Positions 22,741-35,640 of a DNA stretch of 64,000 nucleotides are shown one piece after another. How positions within the stretch are numbered: the stretch's first letter is position 1; the number at the start of each line of letters is the position of its first letter. Source of the DNA: Aldrovandia affinis (taxonomy: Eukaryota > Chordata > Actinopteri > Notacanthiformes > Halosauridae). Location: contig JAINUG010000169.1 in assembly GCA_029706075.1 (NCBI GenBank), positions 1 through 64,000 of the forward strand. The letters run 5' to 3'. Made by a program: the position numbers and the translations under genes. A model generated the notes under the pieces. It worked only from the letters and a program-made list of their open reading frames with translations. It was not told the origin of the DNA and did no database searches.

Positions 22741-23901
22741 GTTTGGTGATCAATCAGTGGTTACATTTGCCAGTTTATTCCATTATTGATCCAATCTCTC
22801 CTCGCATGCAAACACCCTACCGTATGGGTTAGAGCCCCATGTTGTCCACACTATTGATTCCATTGCAAGAAATTCCTCCGTTGTTATAAGTTGTCATTTA
22901 TTCCTTGTTGAAAACTCAACATTCAACATCCACTTCCCTCTTTTTTGCCCCATTCGTTTTTAGGAGCCACATTAGTTTGTCACAATTCAGTCTGTCAGAA
23001 GGTTACATGGGTGAAGTGTAGCTTTCAATGTGGAAGAGTGCGAGCGAGCCAAGCATTTAACTGGAGAGTGAACATTTTTAAAAAGCTGGGCCACCATTTT
23101 TGGTTAAACACCTGAGAGTAGGTTGTCTGTAGCTGCGCAATCTACTGGATATTTATATATGAGTGGAAAACTCAATTTTCGATATTGATTAACAATGTTT
23201 GAATGTGAACTCTAGACAGTAGGTAAAATGACAAGCCTACAAAGTAAAAATGGGCAGTATTAAATCAATTCTGATGGAGGACATTTTCCTCTAATAACAA
23301 GGCATGGTTTTGAATCTGTACAATACAGCATACAGTTCTGAACTGTAGCATATTTAAGGCATTGATGTTTCTAATGCAGCAGATGTTTCCAGCAAAAATG
23401 CAATTAAGGAAAATCCAAATGCAGGGACTGCTATTGTGCACTGTGCTCTGTTTGGCACTTTTATAGATGACACTTTTATAGGAAGCTTGCCAAAGTAACA
23501 GCTACTGTCAAAAGCTTCATCATTATTATGAAATCATGTAATATTTTTTCATAATAACTCATTTCACAATGACATATTTAATTAATTTCAAGACCGCCTT
23601 TCTTGTGGCACTGAGTACTGAAGAGAATGAAATCCAAATTATTCTTGATTTAAAAAGCCAAATAAAATGGCTAGCTATTGTGGTAGCAATACAGTGTTTA
23701 CCCTGGGTTTTGTTTTCTTGAGCAGTGGGTTTTCATGTTGTGGTGTGCAGATTTGTAATATTTTTTTAGCAGGGGCTGAAGAATTTGTGTTTATAGAGAG
23801 ATAATTTCATGCATTTATTTAACTTTTGAGAGGGAAAATAATCATCAAAGTTTTTGACCATAAAAGCCTACCCAACTCAATCAGCTCATAGATATTTTAT
23901 A
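22741..23901. other. AT-rich region without a recognised feature
   Basis: Unique AT-rich sequence with no long ORF and no identifiable repeat. Confidence 0.45.
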
Positions 23902-24407
23902 TACAGTACCAGTCAAAAGTTTGAGTACACCTTCCATCTGGACAACAGCTAAGCGGGCACTCCTTCATTCTTGAGCAAGATAACGACCCGAAACACACCT
24001 TGAAGTTGTGCAAGAACTATCTGGTGAAGGGGGAACGTGAAGGACAACTCAAACTAAGGACCTGGCCTGCCCAGTGTCCAGACTTTAATCCCATAGAACT
24101 TGTATGGGATGAACTGGACAGAACAGTCAAAGCAAAGCAACCCACTAGGAATTGCTGCAGGAGAGCTGGGAAGACATATTGGGTGATTCCCTGCTGAAAC
24201 TTATTAACCGAATGGCCCTTGTTTGTGAGGCTGTTATCACAGCAAAGGGTGGCTATTTTGAGGAATCCAAGATTCAATTTTCAATTAAATTTTATTGAAC
24301 ATTGCTTTGATGTTCCTTTTGTTTATCGTTACATGTGTTTTTTGTCATTTTAAAGTATTTAAAGAAACTTATATGGTGTAAAACACACACTTTTTACTGG
24401 TACTGTA
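23902..24407 (+). mobile_element. Tc1-like element, internally deleted derivative (copy 1)
   Basis: About 506 bp. The left end is tacagtaccagtcaaaagt; the right end reversed is tacagtaccagtaaaaagt. The body keeps only the C-terminal transposase part: QDNDPKHTLKLC-like words near 23975, then WPAQCPDFNPIELVWDELDR near 24063-24120. The N-terminal half is missing at a junction just inside the left end (cttccatctgga joined to the ..gcactccttcattc region). The same junction is present in the copy at 46967-47521. Confidence 0.85.
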
Positions 24408-27400
24408 TGTGTAATAATATACTGCTCAATAGTTAAAAGAGACAACAATTAATCAACAAAATAAATATTTAAAAAAAAATGTTTTCCTGTTCCACATTGT
24501 ACAGGTTGCGTCCACATAAGTAATTTCCCTCTCCATTGGCTGCTGAAAGAAGAATTCCTCAACTGGTGGCCCATTTACTGATGGAAGAAGTTGGCATGAC
24601 ATCAGGCATCATGGAGCTCCCCTAGCAACAAAAGACAAAGGGTGAAGGGGCTACAGCTCCATGGAGGAGGAGGAGGGGGAGAGGGCATCTTAACAAAATT
24701 AACTTGTAGTTCATCAGTGTCCATACAGATTGGCTGGGTCACTAATCTCAAGCAATCTCAAGTCATAGTTTAAAACGAAGGTTGTGTACATATTACAGGA
24801 GCAGTGCTGCATATTTTTGGAGTGGCTATGGTTTAATGGTAGAAGAAACACTCACATATATACAATTAAAATTAAAATCAAAGGCAAAAACCTTACATTG
24901 TGGCTTTGAATAAACAGCCATAAAAATGGTAGCTCACTTCAGCTCAAATTACTTACTCTCACTTTGTGACTCACTCACTCACTTTGTGACTCACTCACTC
25001 ACTCACTCATTACCACTAGAGTCTTTTGTGTTTCCACTATCATGAAGAAGGGGAACCACCATATTAGCCACAGCCTCAGAACAGTGGGATTTCTCAGTGT
25101 GGTTTCTTAGTAGTGATCCTTACTGCCTCGTCTAGTTTGTGCCCGGCAGGAGAGGGCCTCTGCTTCAGGTTATCCAGCTTCCTGTAAACTGCTAACCGCT
25201 AACATTTCCGGATCTGGGGAGGAGGGGGGTGTTAAATGGGTTCAATTGAGAGTGTATCTACAGCGTGTGAAGTGCCATAGGATGTGAGCCATTGGGTATT
25301 GCAGGGCTATTAATCTTGTGGCACACCAGAGGCACTGGGCCCAGCGATCAAGATGGTTGACTTGTTGCGAGATGAATTGCCATGAATTGCACTGCCAGCG
25401 GAGGTTTGCTTACAGAGTATGCCTGTGCAGTTTGAAGGAGAGCATGCTGGTGCTGTGGACAGAGTATGAGCTGAATGTCTTCAGGGCTCGCTTCTTCCCT
25501 CCCCTTCATTTTTCTTTCTTTTTTTCCACCTTCTTTTTAAATGGAGACGAGGCTACCCTGTGTGCTCATTCCCAAGAACCTCATCAGTTGGGCATGTGTG
25601 TAGCAGTTGCAGTCAATCTCTGTGAAAGCATTTTTGTTCATAATGATGTAGTACTACTAAGGTGTCAGGGGAAAAACTCCCATGCCTGAAATGGATTATG
25701 TTTCTGAGTTCTATTATACGTGTTTTCTTTCCACCGCTTATAGTTTGTATTTAGATTGGATTTGGTGATTTTTGGGAAAATCTGTTGTAATTATGTTGTA
25801 ATTCTCATTACCTCATGTGTTTGTAATTCCTCTCTGTCTCAAATCCAGGTGCAAGACGTTTTTTTGCACACACATGAAATCTGATGTCTCATCCATGCAG
25901 CCATCAAAGACATGGCCATTATGCATTTCAGATTCAATTGGCACACTGTGCATATGACTTTAGGAATGGCCATATTCATTTATGCTGGTGTATATTTGTC
26001 ATGGTTTCATAGTCTATCGCTTATACAGTATAGACCTTTCCGAAAACATTTTTCTACTGAAATTCATAAATTAAATATTTAGATGTTTTTTGAATTTCTT
26101 GTGCTATGAGTGCGGTTAGGGGTTTATTTTCCTTCAGGTGACGAATAGATGGTTATTTCATGGATTGAGAAAATGGTATGAATCTCTACTATGAATAATA
26201 AATAGGTACTGTTTATAGTTGTGACTCACAGCGCTTTTATAAAATTATGTATCTCTGTATCTTGGAGTTCTACCATTGCGTTTAGTCCATGTTTCTCTGG
26301 TTACATCTAGTTAACCCCACAACTGTCACTGGCCCGCCGACGGGCCGTCTACATCACATATCACATTCTCCTTTAAATATCATGGTTAAATGTACCGAAA
26401 ATATGTACAATATATAATATGTGTTATATGCACAGATCGGGCGGAATCTCATCTCTTAAAAAAATGTATGCCAATTTACAACTGCAGTGTCGCAAAAGAA
26501 ATCCCATCCCCGATTCAAGGCAGGGCACTCCAGGAGAATAGCTGCTCCTTACATTGGGTGAAGTCTAGAAATCTCGTAAATATGACAGATCGTTGATATT
26601 GTGGGCGTCCTGATCACCATAAGGGTCTAACGAACAAAAATAGTGACCCTGTTTTGTCACAAGAGCAAGGCAAATTGAGATCCAATGTTTTCTCTGCGCT
26701 TCGTATCGCCAACAACAGCAAATATGTTATTCCCTTGGATCTACAAGTTATGTGAGTATGTTTCACATAGGAAAGTTTGATGTCCTCGCGATTCAAAATC
26801 TTTTCTACAAAATAAGCTCACACCTGTCATTCTCTGATAAGTATTGGCCAAACTGACCCCCCTGAATGGCAACCAGTGACACCAGTAATATGATCATGTG
26901 GCATGATCCAGGGGCATAATTGATACTACCTCCCTCCATATATGCTGAAATTTGTCTATGGTTCTAGCCAATGGGTTATCTTTTACAACGATATAAGGTT
27001 TCCTTTGGTTTTCATTTACTATCATGAATGTGCTATGTGCAAATCGTAATGCTAATGAAGACACATGCGATTGAAGAGAGTGCACAGACCTCAGAGTTTT
27101 AGAAAATTCTTTATATTTTTCTCGTATTTTATTTGGATTTACCGGCTCTGCAACCAGAAGACACCTATCAAGTTCATGTCCTGTGACAGAGACTGCTTCA
27201 TTGATTGGCACAACCAAAATAACCTTTCCTGACTAAAGAACACTAACTGACAACTGTAAATAGTTTTGTACAATGAGGGCAGGCAATTTCCAGAAGTGTA
27301 ATTTTGTCTTGGCTACACAAATGTGTTATTATTTATATATAATATGTAATTATTACAATTATATATTATTTATATTGGTTCAATATTTGGATTGGATTTA

Positions 27401-29493
27401 TTTAGCTAATTGTGACAGCTGTTGCTGTTTTTTATTTATTTGGTTTGACTTTGGTGTGTGTTTCTCATAGGAAACAGCATGTTGTAGTGTGATTCTCAGT
27501 GTCACAGAAGTGAATTGTGCCAGTTGGAGACATTAGCAGACACTCTGAGCCATCACTTTAGTATCTGTTTTGTGAGCAAAATAACAATAATGGTTTGGGT
27601 GATAGAAACAGGTTTTATAATCATCAAGATGTTTTAGTATGTTTTGAGAGTGTCACAGAAGTGAATAGAAATCATTGAGCTAATTTAGCCACCTTGGATA
27701 GGTTTTGGGACTCTTGGAGACCACCGGTGACACCACTCACTAAAAGGCCACTAGTTCATGAGACCTTGGGTCTAGAAGTGTATTTCTTTGCACAGACTTT
27801 GTTGACATATTGTACAAGGCATGTACAGAAATCCACAGGTATATCATGAAATGTGACTCATATATTGCTTTTCAAACATGATATTCTACACAAAAAAACG
27901 ATTAAAGGCCTAGTTTATTGTTTGTTTGATCTTCGGTTCTTTGGGATGTGTTGTATCCACATGCTATTTACACCCCTATAAACTGCAATGCAACATTTTT
28001 CCTTTCAAATGATACCAAATGTAGGCATGTGACCATTACAGTTCTTGAGCTTTAAACTGTTATTAATTGCGAATGCGTTTTCCTTGTAGTCATGAGTCTC
28101 GTTGTCTTTGACTCCTTGTTACCCCTCTCCCTTCCCAATTTTATGGCCATGATGGTCCCTCACAAGGAGTGTTTCAGCCCAGCATACAGGCAATAGATCC
28201 TGCTACCAAGTTCTGTCTCTCACTGCTTTTTCTTTTGTTATTTCTTCTTGTACTTCTTATTTGTGGTAGGTGATTTATGGTTTGTTTAACAAGGCCATTG
28301 AAGACATCCCAATGGCCTAGAGACATAAAAACTATTGGAATTGTTCAAGAAAAGAGAGGGAATGTAGGAGGGGAGATTTATGTTTTAAACAGTCTGGAGT
28401 CCCACTGTACCTTCTGAGTTTTTAAAAATTCCATAATATCTTTTCATCTTCTCACGGATAATAAGGCCTGGTCAGTGTACCTTTTGGCAGATGCTGTATC
28501 TCTGGTGTTCTTGGTTCATTCGACAAGCTCACGGGGATCTGGAAGCAGAAAGAAGCACCTACAGCATGTTACATTGGACTCATGCTAAATAACTTTCTTG
28601 CTTGAAAAACATCTCAGCCTGGGTGTAGACTAGGCTGTCCCTGAAGAGTTTAGATTCAAAATGTGGACACCATGGTATCCAGGGTTAGCGTTGGGCCTTC
28701 AGTGCACTTTTTAATTTCAGAAGCTGAATGGCATCTGTCCATGGGAGATGAGATATTTGGGAAGGCTGATCCTGAATCGGTTTCATTCACTGTGAGTAAG
28801 CTTCCTGAATCCCCTTCTGTCTCTGTGGTCCTCTGGGTCCTTGCGGTCCTTGAGCCCTGACTGCATTCAGTGTTGCCTGAGGGTTATTGAGCTTGAAGTA
28901 GTCTTGATTGAATTTATGACCTTAAGCTCTCTGCTTTGAGATGCTACAGAGTCATCTTTGTTGTGAGTTTTGGCTTGCACTTTCACTGACCTCAGTTGTT
29001 CTGTGTCATCATTTCATATTGTACAACCGGCTGTTGCTCACGTGAGCTGTGTTACTTGTAGAAACGTACTAACAAGCTTACAGTACCTTGCGGTTTTAGC
29101 TTTTTAAAACTTTTAAAACTTGTTTGATGCTGTCTAGCTTAGGTTTATTATTATTGTTAGGGTGAATTATTATGAGAACCCACATATCCATGTCAGTGGT
29201 CCCGTATGGCTGTCTTGGTTGGGTTATGTAATTACACGAAATGCCAGTGTAATATTTTTTTGCGCTACAGAGCCTGACCCCAGAACCAGTAACCGGGGGG
29301 AGGGTGACACTGTGCATATATGGGGGAGGTTCTCGTGGCGCGAGAGCCAAGTGGGAGATGAAAAACACGAGAGACAAACTTCAAAGCACAATAAAGCGAC
29401 GGAAAACTAATTCACGTGCACACACACATAAACCGACAAGCCCGAACCATTAATTTGGGTTTTCCTATGAGAGAGGGGAAGACCGAAATACAT
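24408..29493. other. Long non-coding region, mostly unassigned
   Basis: An ACTC-rich simple repeat lies at 24955-25015. A GGCCCGCCGACGGGCC palindrome occurs near 26329-26344. A - strand frame at 26894-27217 (108 codons) resembles nothing I know. Two short direct repeats containing gtgtcacagaagtgaat occur near 27500 and 27650. I find no supported host exon; the stretch could be intergenic or, if the 20957 exon is real, pde4b intron. Confidence 0.45.
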
Positions 29494-30733
29494 ACATTTA
29501 CATTTTAAGCATTTAGCAGACGCTCTTATCCAGAGCGACTTACAAGATGTGCATTAATACAAGGTAAGAACAATCATAGTTAGCGTACAAGATCAGTGCA
29601 GTAATACAGCAATAGACATCATTGCAGGCGTCTGCGTATCATACCTGTAACACTGGGAAAGAAAAGGTTAGTGTTGGTTTTTTTGTAGTGTAGAACAAGT
29701 AAACAGTGGTGACGACAGATTGACTAGATGGACAGTGTTCAGTGGTAGTGGAGTCTGAAGAGGTGGGTTTTGAGTCTCTTGCGGAAGATTGCAAGTGATT
29801 CCATGGTCCTGACCGATTGCGGGAGGTCGTTCCACCAGCGAGGGATCAGGACAGAGAAGAGGCGAGACCGCGAGGAGCGGCTGCCAGGCGCCCGGAGGGA
29901 TGGGGCAGTCAGTTTGCCAGCGGAGGCGGAGCGGAGGGGTCTGGGCAGGGTGTAGGGAGTGATGAGTGACTGGAGGTATGGGGGAGCAGTACCTCTGGCC
30001 GCTTGAAAAGCAAGCACCAGTGACTTGAATCTGATGCGTGCTGCGATGGGGAGCCAGTGCAGAGAGGAGAGTAGAGGGGTGATGTGGGTGAACTTCGGCT
30101 GGTTGAACACCAGGCGAGTGGCAGCGTTCTGGACTAGTTGCAGTGGCTTGATGGCACAGGCCGGAAGGCCTGCCAGCAAGGAATTGCAGTAGTCCAGACG
30201 TGAGATCACCAGGGCCTGGACCAGGAGTTGAGTGGCCTCTTGGGTGAGGAACGGTCGGATCCTCCGGATGTTGTGGAGGGAGAAACGGCAGGTCCGAGTG
30301 ATCGCTGCAATATGGCTCGAGAAGCACAGCTGGTCCAGGGTCACTCCAAGGCTCCTGGCAGACTGAGACGGAGACACTATGGAGCCTTCCACGGTGATTG
30401 ACGCATCAATCGTCGGGGAACCCTTCGCAGGGAGGAAGAGCAGCTCTGTCTTCCCCAGGTTCAGCTTCAGGTGGTGGGTGGACATCCATGCGGAGATGTC
30501 AGCCAGGCATGCAGAGATCCGTGCTGGGACCTGGGTATCAGATGGAGAGAAGGAGAGAAAGAGTTGAGTGTCATCAGCATAACAGTGATAGGAAAAACCA
30601 TGAGCAGAAATAACAGAGCCAAGTGACTTGGTGTACAGAGAGAATAGGACGGGGCCTAGCACCGAGCCCTGCGGGACTCCAGTAGATAGGGTGTGGTGAG
30701 AGGAGAGGGATCCTCTCCAGGCCACCTGGTAGG
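29494..30733 (-). mobile_element. L2-clade LINE, 5'-truncated copy
   Basis: The - strand carries the C-terminal half of the L2 reverse transcriptase, then the 3' UTR and the GGATA hairpin near 29519-29536. It is closely related to the element at 881-4299 and keeps a frame where that one is shifted. The 5' break falls inside the RT at SYQVAWRG (about 30733). Confidence 0.9.
29739..30733 (-). pseudogene. LINE reverse transcriptase C-terminal half
   Basis: An open frame of about 330 codons on the - strand: SYQVAWRG, STGVPQGSVLGPVLFSLYT, CYADDTQLFLSF with catalytic YADD, LKLNLGKTELLFLPAKG, RSLGVTLDQL, ISRLDYCNSLLAGL, SLHWLPIAARIRFKSL, and a C-terminus of KRLKTHLFRLHYH. The palm motifs before AAFDTVDH are lost by truncation, so it cannot be an active enzyme. 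The frame runs on for ~44 codons into unrelated upstream sequence. Confidence 0.9.
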
Positions 30734-30860
30734 ATTTTTTGAAAATAACAAAACTTGAACAGCGCAGCCTGAGCTTGGCCTGACCATCTACGAGGATGCC
30801 AAAGCAGAGCTGGCCCATTACTGTGAAACAAGCGACAGGTGTCCCATAAGTTTTTTTTAA

Positions 30861-31006
30861 TGACATTTAGCAGACGCTTTTATCCAAAGCGATTTACAGT
30901 AGTGAATGCATACATTTTTCAGTATATGTGGTCCCAGTCGGAACTGGACCCACAACCTAAACGTTAGGTTGCCAGCGCCATGTTCTACCTACTGAGCCAC
31001 ATAGAA
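30861..31006 (-). mobile_element. Short tRNA-derived SINE with L2-type tail
   Basis: On the - strand a tRNA-like head (gtggctcagtaggtagaaca, B-box region gtgggtccagttcc) joins directly to a tail with hairpin CGCTTT-GGATA-AAAGCG and tctgctaaatg. It lacks the V-SINE central domain. Its head is the one found in every tRNA-Met array unit and in the 9958-10815 cassette. Confidence 0.85.
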
Positions 31007-33969
31007 ACACAAGGTACCATTTCATTTCATTCATTGTGCATTTAACCAAGATAGCCATCATTACATTGTAGGTTCACCGTGATGTAACTCCAGTTGTAGG
31101 AGGCTAATGCAGAGAGCTTGATGTTTATGTTCGATATTACCGAGCAGGACTATATTCGGTGAACTGCAGCTTTGATTGACATAATTTCCTAATATTTCCT
31201 CTGTTGCGCCATAGCTGAACGTCGCATAAGGCTAATGTCTTACGTTGTTTACCTAAACGCATATGGAGCTTGGAGGAAAATGTTTATCAGTTTCCCTCCT
31301 TTGATTGCAGTATTCCATCGTTGAACGTATTTTACGAGAGAGAAAGAGAGAGAGAGTGAGAGTGAGAATAAACTTTGTCCAAAAACAATAAATCAAAATA
31401 ACAAACTAAAGAAAAAGCGCCTTTTGGTAAAGCACAAAATATTCACACAGACGTTCACAACTTTGGAGTTGGTTTTCTTTTGGTCACAGTTCTCCCTCGC
31501 CAGCATTCAGCTCCCGCGTTGCAGGCACGTAGTAAGAGAGCAGAGCAGTTTTAAGCACACAGGTACAATTAGATAATTCTGCCCAGCTGTGTGCCCCCAG
31601 CACACGAGAATCATCTCGATTCCTCTGCCTAGACCGACGCCTTCCACACATACTTTTATTGTAGTTTATTAGGGATAAGTGTTGGAAATGAGACTTTGGC
31701 TATAAACAGATGCAATGCATCTGATCTTTGTTTTTTAAATTGTTACAATGCCTTTTGCTATGTCCAAAACAAATACATAAAAAGAAACAAAAAGTTATCT
31801 TCCAATGGAATATAAACCTCAAATTGAAATTATGCACGTGGCCTGCCATGTTGAGTTTGTTTATAAAACTTGATCCCAAACAAAATATTTTTTTGCTCTT
31901 AATCAGCTATAAAGCATCTTTGTTTTTTACAAATCCATATATTGCCTATTTGCATCCAAAATTAAGCTCTCATAATTCCTTTACAGTTATTAATCATAGA
32001 CTAATGTTAATGAATCCAGTACAGTGTCAATTAGGTATCATACATTATGTGAAACCAAAATTTGGTGACCAAAATTGTTTCAGCAACATTCTGCCAGGTG
32101 CTTCCTGCAGGTGCCTGAGTGTCCAGAGGGGGTGCTGTAGTGCTACAGGGCAGGGGCACACCGCCCACTGAGCCCTCCCACTATGGCCACAGTTAGCTCT
32201 GCTGCAGAACCAGTGTGTCAGCTGAAAACGCGATTCTCCTCCGGCTACTTTTATTAGTTTTAATTTTAAACCAGACGAGCAGGGCCGTTCTAAGAATCCA
32301 CCAGAACATGGATATTTAGACAAGTGATGGAGTAGACCTGTCCCAGGAGGAGGAATGACGAAGCCCAGGCCCAGCTCTCTCTCCATCCTCTCTCTGCCTC
32401 ATTACCACTGTGCAGGAAGAAGCAGTCTCTTAAAAGAGACCATTTATAATGTTCATACAGTGGTCTGTGTCCACAATCAGATTTTTTTCCATCCTTCCGG
32501 AAATAAGTGCAAGACACCCGGAGTATCCGGAGCCGCCGGTTACACTGTTGGCCCGGTCGTCCCGGCGCCGTTAATCCTGTCACTGTGCGTGCGGCCTGCA
32601 GGACCAGAGAGTCTATTCCAAATGAAAGATGGCTTCCTGGGCTGCTGGTCTGGGAGCGTTTATTGTCATTACTCCCGGTGGGAAAAGCGACCGTTGGTTT
32701 TGATTGGATTGGGCGACTGGGCGGGGCCGATGCATTCTGTCACCCTTTGTCAGAGCGACCTCTGAACCACGCGGTGTCAGAGGTCCGCCCCTGGCTGTCC
32801 TTCCAGTATTTGCGTAAGTGCCACCTGCCCAGAGGGTATTGCAGCACTGATGGTGATACTCAGACGGGCCTGGAAGAGAGGCAGGGGTGGCGCTCTGAAC
32901 TCTGATTACCACCTTACCTCACACTTCTCACTTAACAGAAAAAAGTGTCTGTTTGAAGATGAACCGTGGCAGTTCCTTCCTCACAGCACATAAATGCCTG
33001 ATGCAAAGCATTTTTTGTAAATACTTAGTACACATATTTATTTATTTATGTATTTATTTGACAGGGGGTAATTTACAATATAGAATTATTATTACTATTT
33101 TTTTTTTTTACAATTGCATCTGGCATATTGAACCAAAGGCCAATTTCCATCTGTAGTCTGGGCAGGTCTGAACATTATGGCTAACCAAGCACTTTTATTT
33201 TGAGTGTGACGTGGTAATTGACAGACTCCCCCTTGGTGTCTCTGTCTAATTCTGTTGCTGAGCTGCAGCACTTGGTAGTCTCGTCTCGTAGTCTGACTTC
33301 ATCTCAAGGTATAGACTGTCCCACAACGCACTGCCTTTGGTTTGGTGTTTTCCAATTCAAATTCAATGCCGGCGAGAACGCACCAGCATTAAAGCCTTTG
33401 AGTATAAAAAAACAAGGATGTTCCCCGTTGAGCAACAGCTCTCACCCGAACGTCAACAAAATGGTCTCCTCGGGTAGGGCCGACGTGCACTCAGAATTCC
33501 GTCGTGGAACGTCACCTGAAAGCTTGCAATTTAGATGGTATTGCAATTTTAAGTGGCATCAAGATGACGTCTCCCACGCGGAAAAGGCCGTTGGTCACAC
33601 AGGTTTTTTAATGCGTGTTTGGCATTCTCCGTCTCCTGACGATCTGGGGGAAATTTCCCCTTCAGCATCCCGATCACGCCCACCTTTGGCTGTTGACATC
33701 ATTGTCGTCATCAAAGGCTTCTTTCCTCCGCTGGGATTCTGCCGTGGTGGAAAATGGAGAGAACCGGGGCTGAGGTATCCTGCTGTTCCTTTGCCCAGGT
33801 CTTCACTGAATCGTGCAAAAGAGACATCAAACGTCAGGAAAGGGGAGACGAGGCTCGCTAATGAAGTGGAAACGGTGCTTTTAATGCAGAATCTCTTTAT
33901 ACTGACTCATTCAGCCAACTATGTCTCTCTTCCACTGAAGCTGAGAAGTTCCAATTCGATGCATCTTGT
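31007..33969. other. Non-coding region
   Basis: A GA-rich simple tract lies at 31333-31370. The stretch 32500-32900 is GC-rich with scattered CpG but shows no convincing exon. A + strand frame of 279 codons at 33218-34057 is open but resembles no protein I recognise and has ordinary composition; it could be chance. Confidence 0.45.
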
Positions 33970-34053
33970 GAATATTCATGAAGGTGCGTGCCCAAGGACA
34001 GCACTGTGTCGATGGATGTTCTGTCCCTTGGGCACGCCTCTTCATGAATATTC
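33970..34053. repeat. Long near-perfect inverted repeat (hairpin)
   Basis: The left arm 33970-34001 begins gaatattcatgaag and continues through cgtgcccaagg. The right arm 34021-34053 is its reverse complement with a few mismatches or single-base bulges. The loop is about 20 nt. The arms of ~33 bp could fold in DNA or RNA. No tRNA boxes, tail or target duplication seen. Confidence 0.85.
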
Positions 34054-35404
34054 ATGAACTGTAATATAACACTGGAAAGTCCTGTTAAGAAGAACCTCCT
34101 AGAGCAAGGAAGTAGGGTGGATGGAAGGAATGGAGTAGCCCGTCTGGTTACTGTAGAGAATCTGGTTTTATAATATTTTGTGGAGAAGAGATGAGCAGGA
34201 TGAGGTCTGGTCCCTCTGTACCCTCTCTACTAAAGGTGCTGACTTGCATGATGATGCCGCTGGCTCTGGTGGATGGAAATAAGATGGACAGACATGCTCC
34301 TTTTCTGCTCCGGACCCAGCCTGGGCCAGGTTGGCCGCTCATTCGTGTTATTTCTCCAGACAGGATATGCTTCCATTTGACAAAGACAAACTTGCTCCGA
34401 TATCGGGGGAACCAAAGGGAGGGCTAGTGTTTATTTATTTACAAACTGATGTTAGATTTTGTCAAATGTTAGCACTTGGAGGAGATGACCCAAAAACAGG
34501 TCAGGAATATTACTTTTTCTTTTTATTTAGAAATCAGGCAAAGCAACTGTGGTTGAGTAGGTCTTTTAAAAAAGCTCCATTCCCATTGGCCATTTTTCAC
34601 CCCATAAAGGTGAGAGCTGCAGGTGAGAGACCGCGCTCTTTCATTGTGCAAAAGATCCCTGTTTTGCCGAGGCAGTGACTTGTTCTTGACTGCTGAGGGA
34701 CTGTGATTAAGACTGATGACTCACAGTGGCAGCTAAGGCTACCGTCTGCCCCAGCTCCCGTTGCCACGGCACTTGCCGCCTGTAATGAGCGGGACACTGG
34801 GGAACAGGTGGAAGGCAGCAAACCCAGATGGCAATGCCCCCTCTGTCTTGGCTACAGACTAGTTGCGTGTGTTGCTGTAATTACCGCATTGGTGGTGACG
34901 GCAGAAACTGTACCAGCACTGGTGATTTGAATTGCCACAAAGATGGCCAAAAAGGTACTGAAATGCAGTTATTGACTGCAGCTAGCTCACTTGTGTCCTG
35001 TTTTTGGAACCTGTGTGGGAGTTATTTATTTTGTGCTGAAGTTGCTGACTCGACTTGCCGCTGAACTAGCAGATGGTGTATTTGTGTATGTTATTACTAA
35101 TTCAGTGTGCTAGCCAATTCCCTTATCCAGACACACAGCACAGTTTAGGTTATACATGTGATGCATACATGAACAAAAACATGTAAACACCAATGTAAAG
35201 TCACTTAATAGGGTGTGTGGTGACCGCATGTGGCCAGTACAGCCTGTTTGAGGTACCAATGTGTGGAATTGTGTAGGAGGAATACGACACCAGTCTTCTG
35301 TGAGGAAGTCAATCAGCTCGCGCTTGGTAGACGGAAGTAGAAAACTTCTCAGCCCTCATTCTAGAATATCCCAATTAAAAAATATCACACCTTAGACATT
35401 GTTG
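34054..35404. other. Non-coding, unassigned
   Basis: Unique sequence with short overlapping ORFs only. No repeat family or exon that I can support. Confidence 0.4.
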
Positions 35405-35640
35405 CCTTTGAAACACCAGCAGGTTGAGCTGTTCTTGGTCACTGAAGCTCCTGCCAAAAGCGCCCCAGCTGTCACCCCTCTTTCAAAGACACTCTGGCAG
35501 CCATGTTAGCCATAATTGCAAGCAACCAGGCCTGCCTAGCATTGTTATACATGCCCCTATACATGCTGGGATGTTATTTGCTAAATTAACGGATGAGTCA
35601 CGCCTGTGTGATGGCCTCTGTTTTGCATATACTTATTATT
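35405..35640 (-). mobile_element. Tc1-like transposase N-terminal fragment
   Basis: It aligns by eye with 54385-54600 of the Tc1 element at 53519-54656: shared words include ttggtcactgaag, cacccctctttcaaa and ccaggcctgcc. This is the region encoding the transposase start and helix-turn-helix on the - strand, heavily decayed. Both ends are uncertain; the fragment may begin as early as about 35230. Confidence 0.7.

Noticed and set aside
33218-34057. 279-codon + strand ORF as a gene
   Set aside because: No similarity, no codon or composition signal, and its end lies in a hairpin; an open frame of this size can occur by chance in 64 kb.
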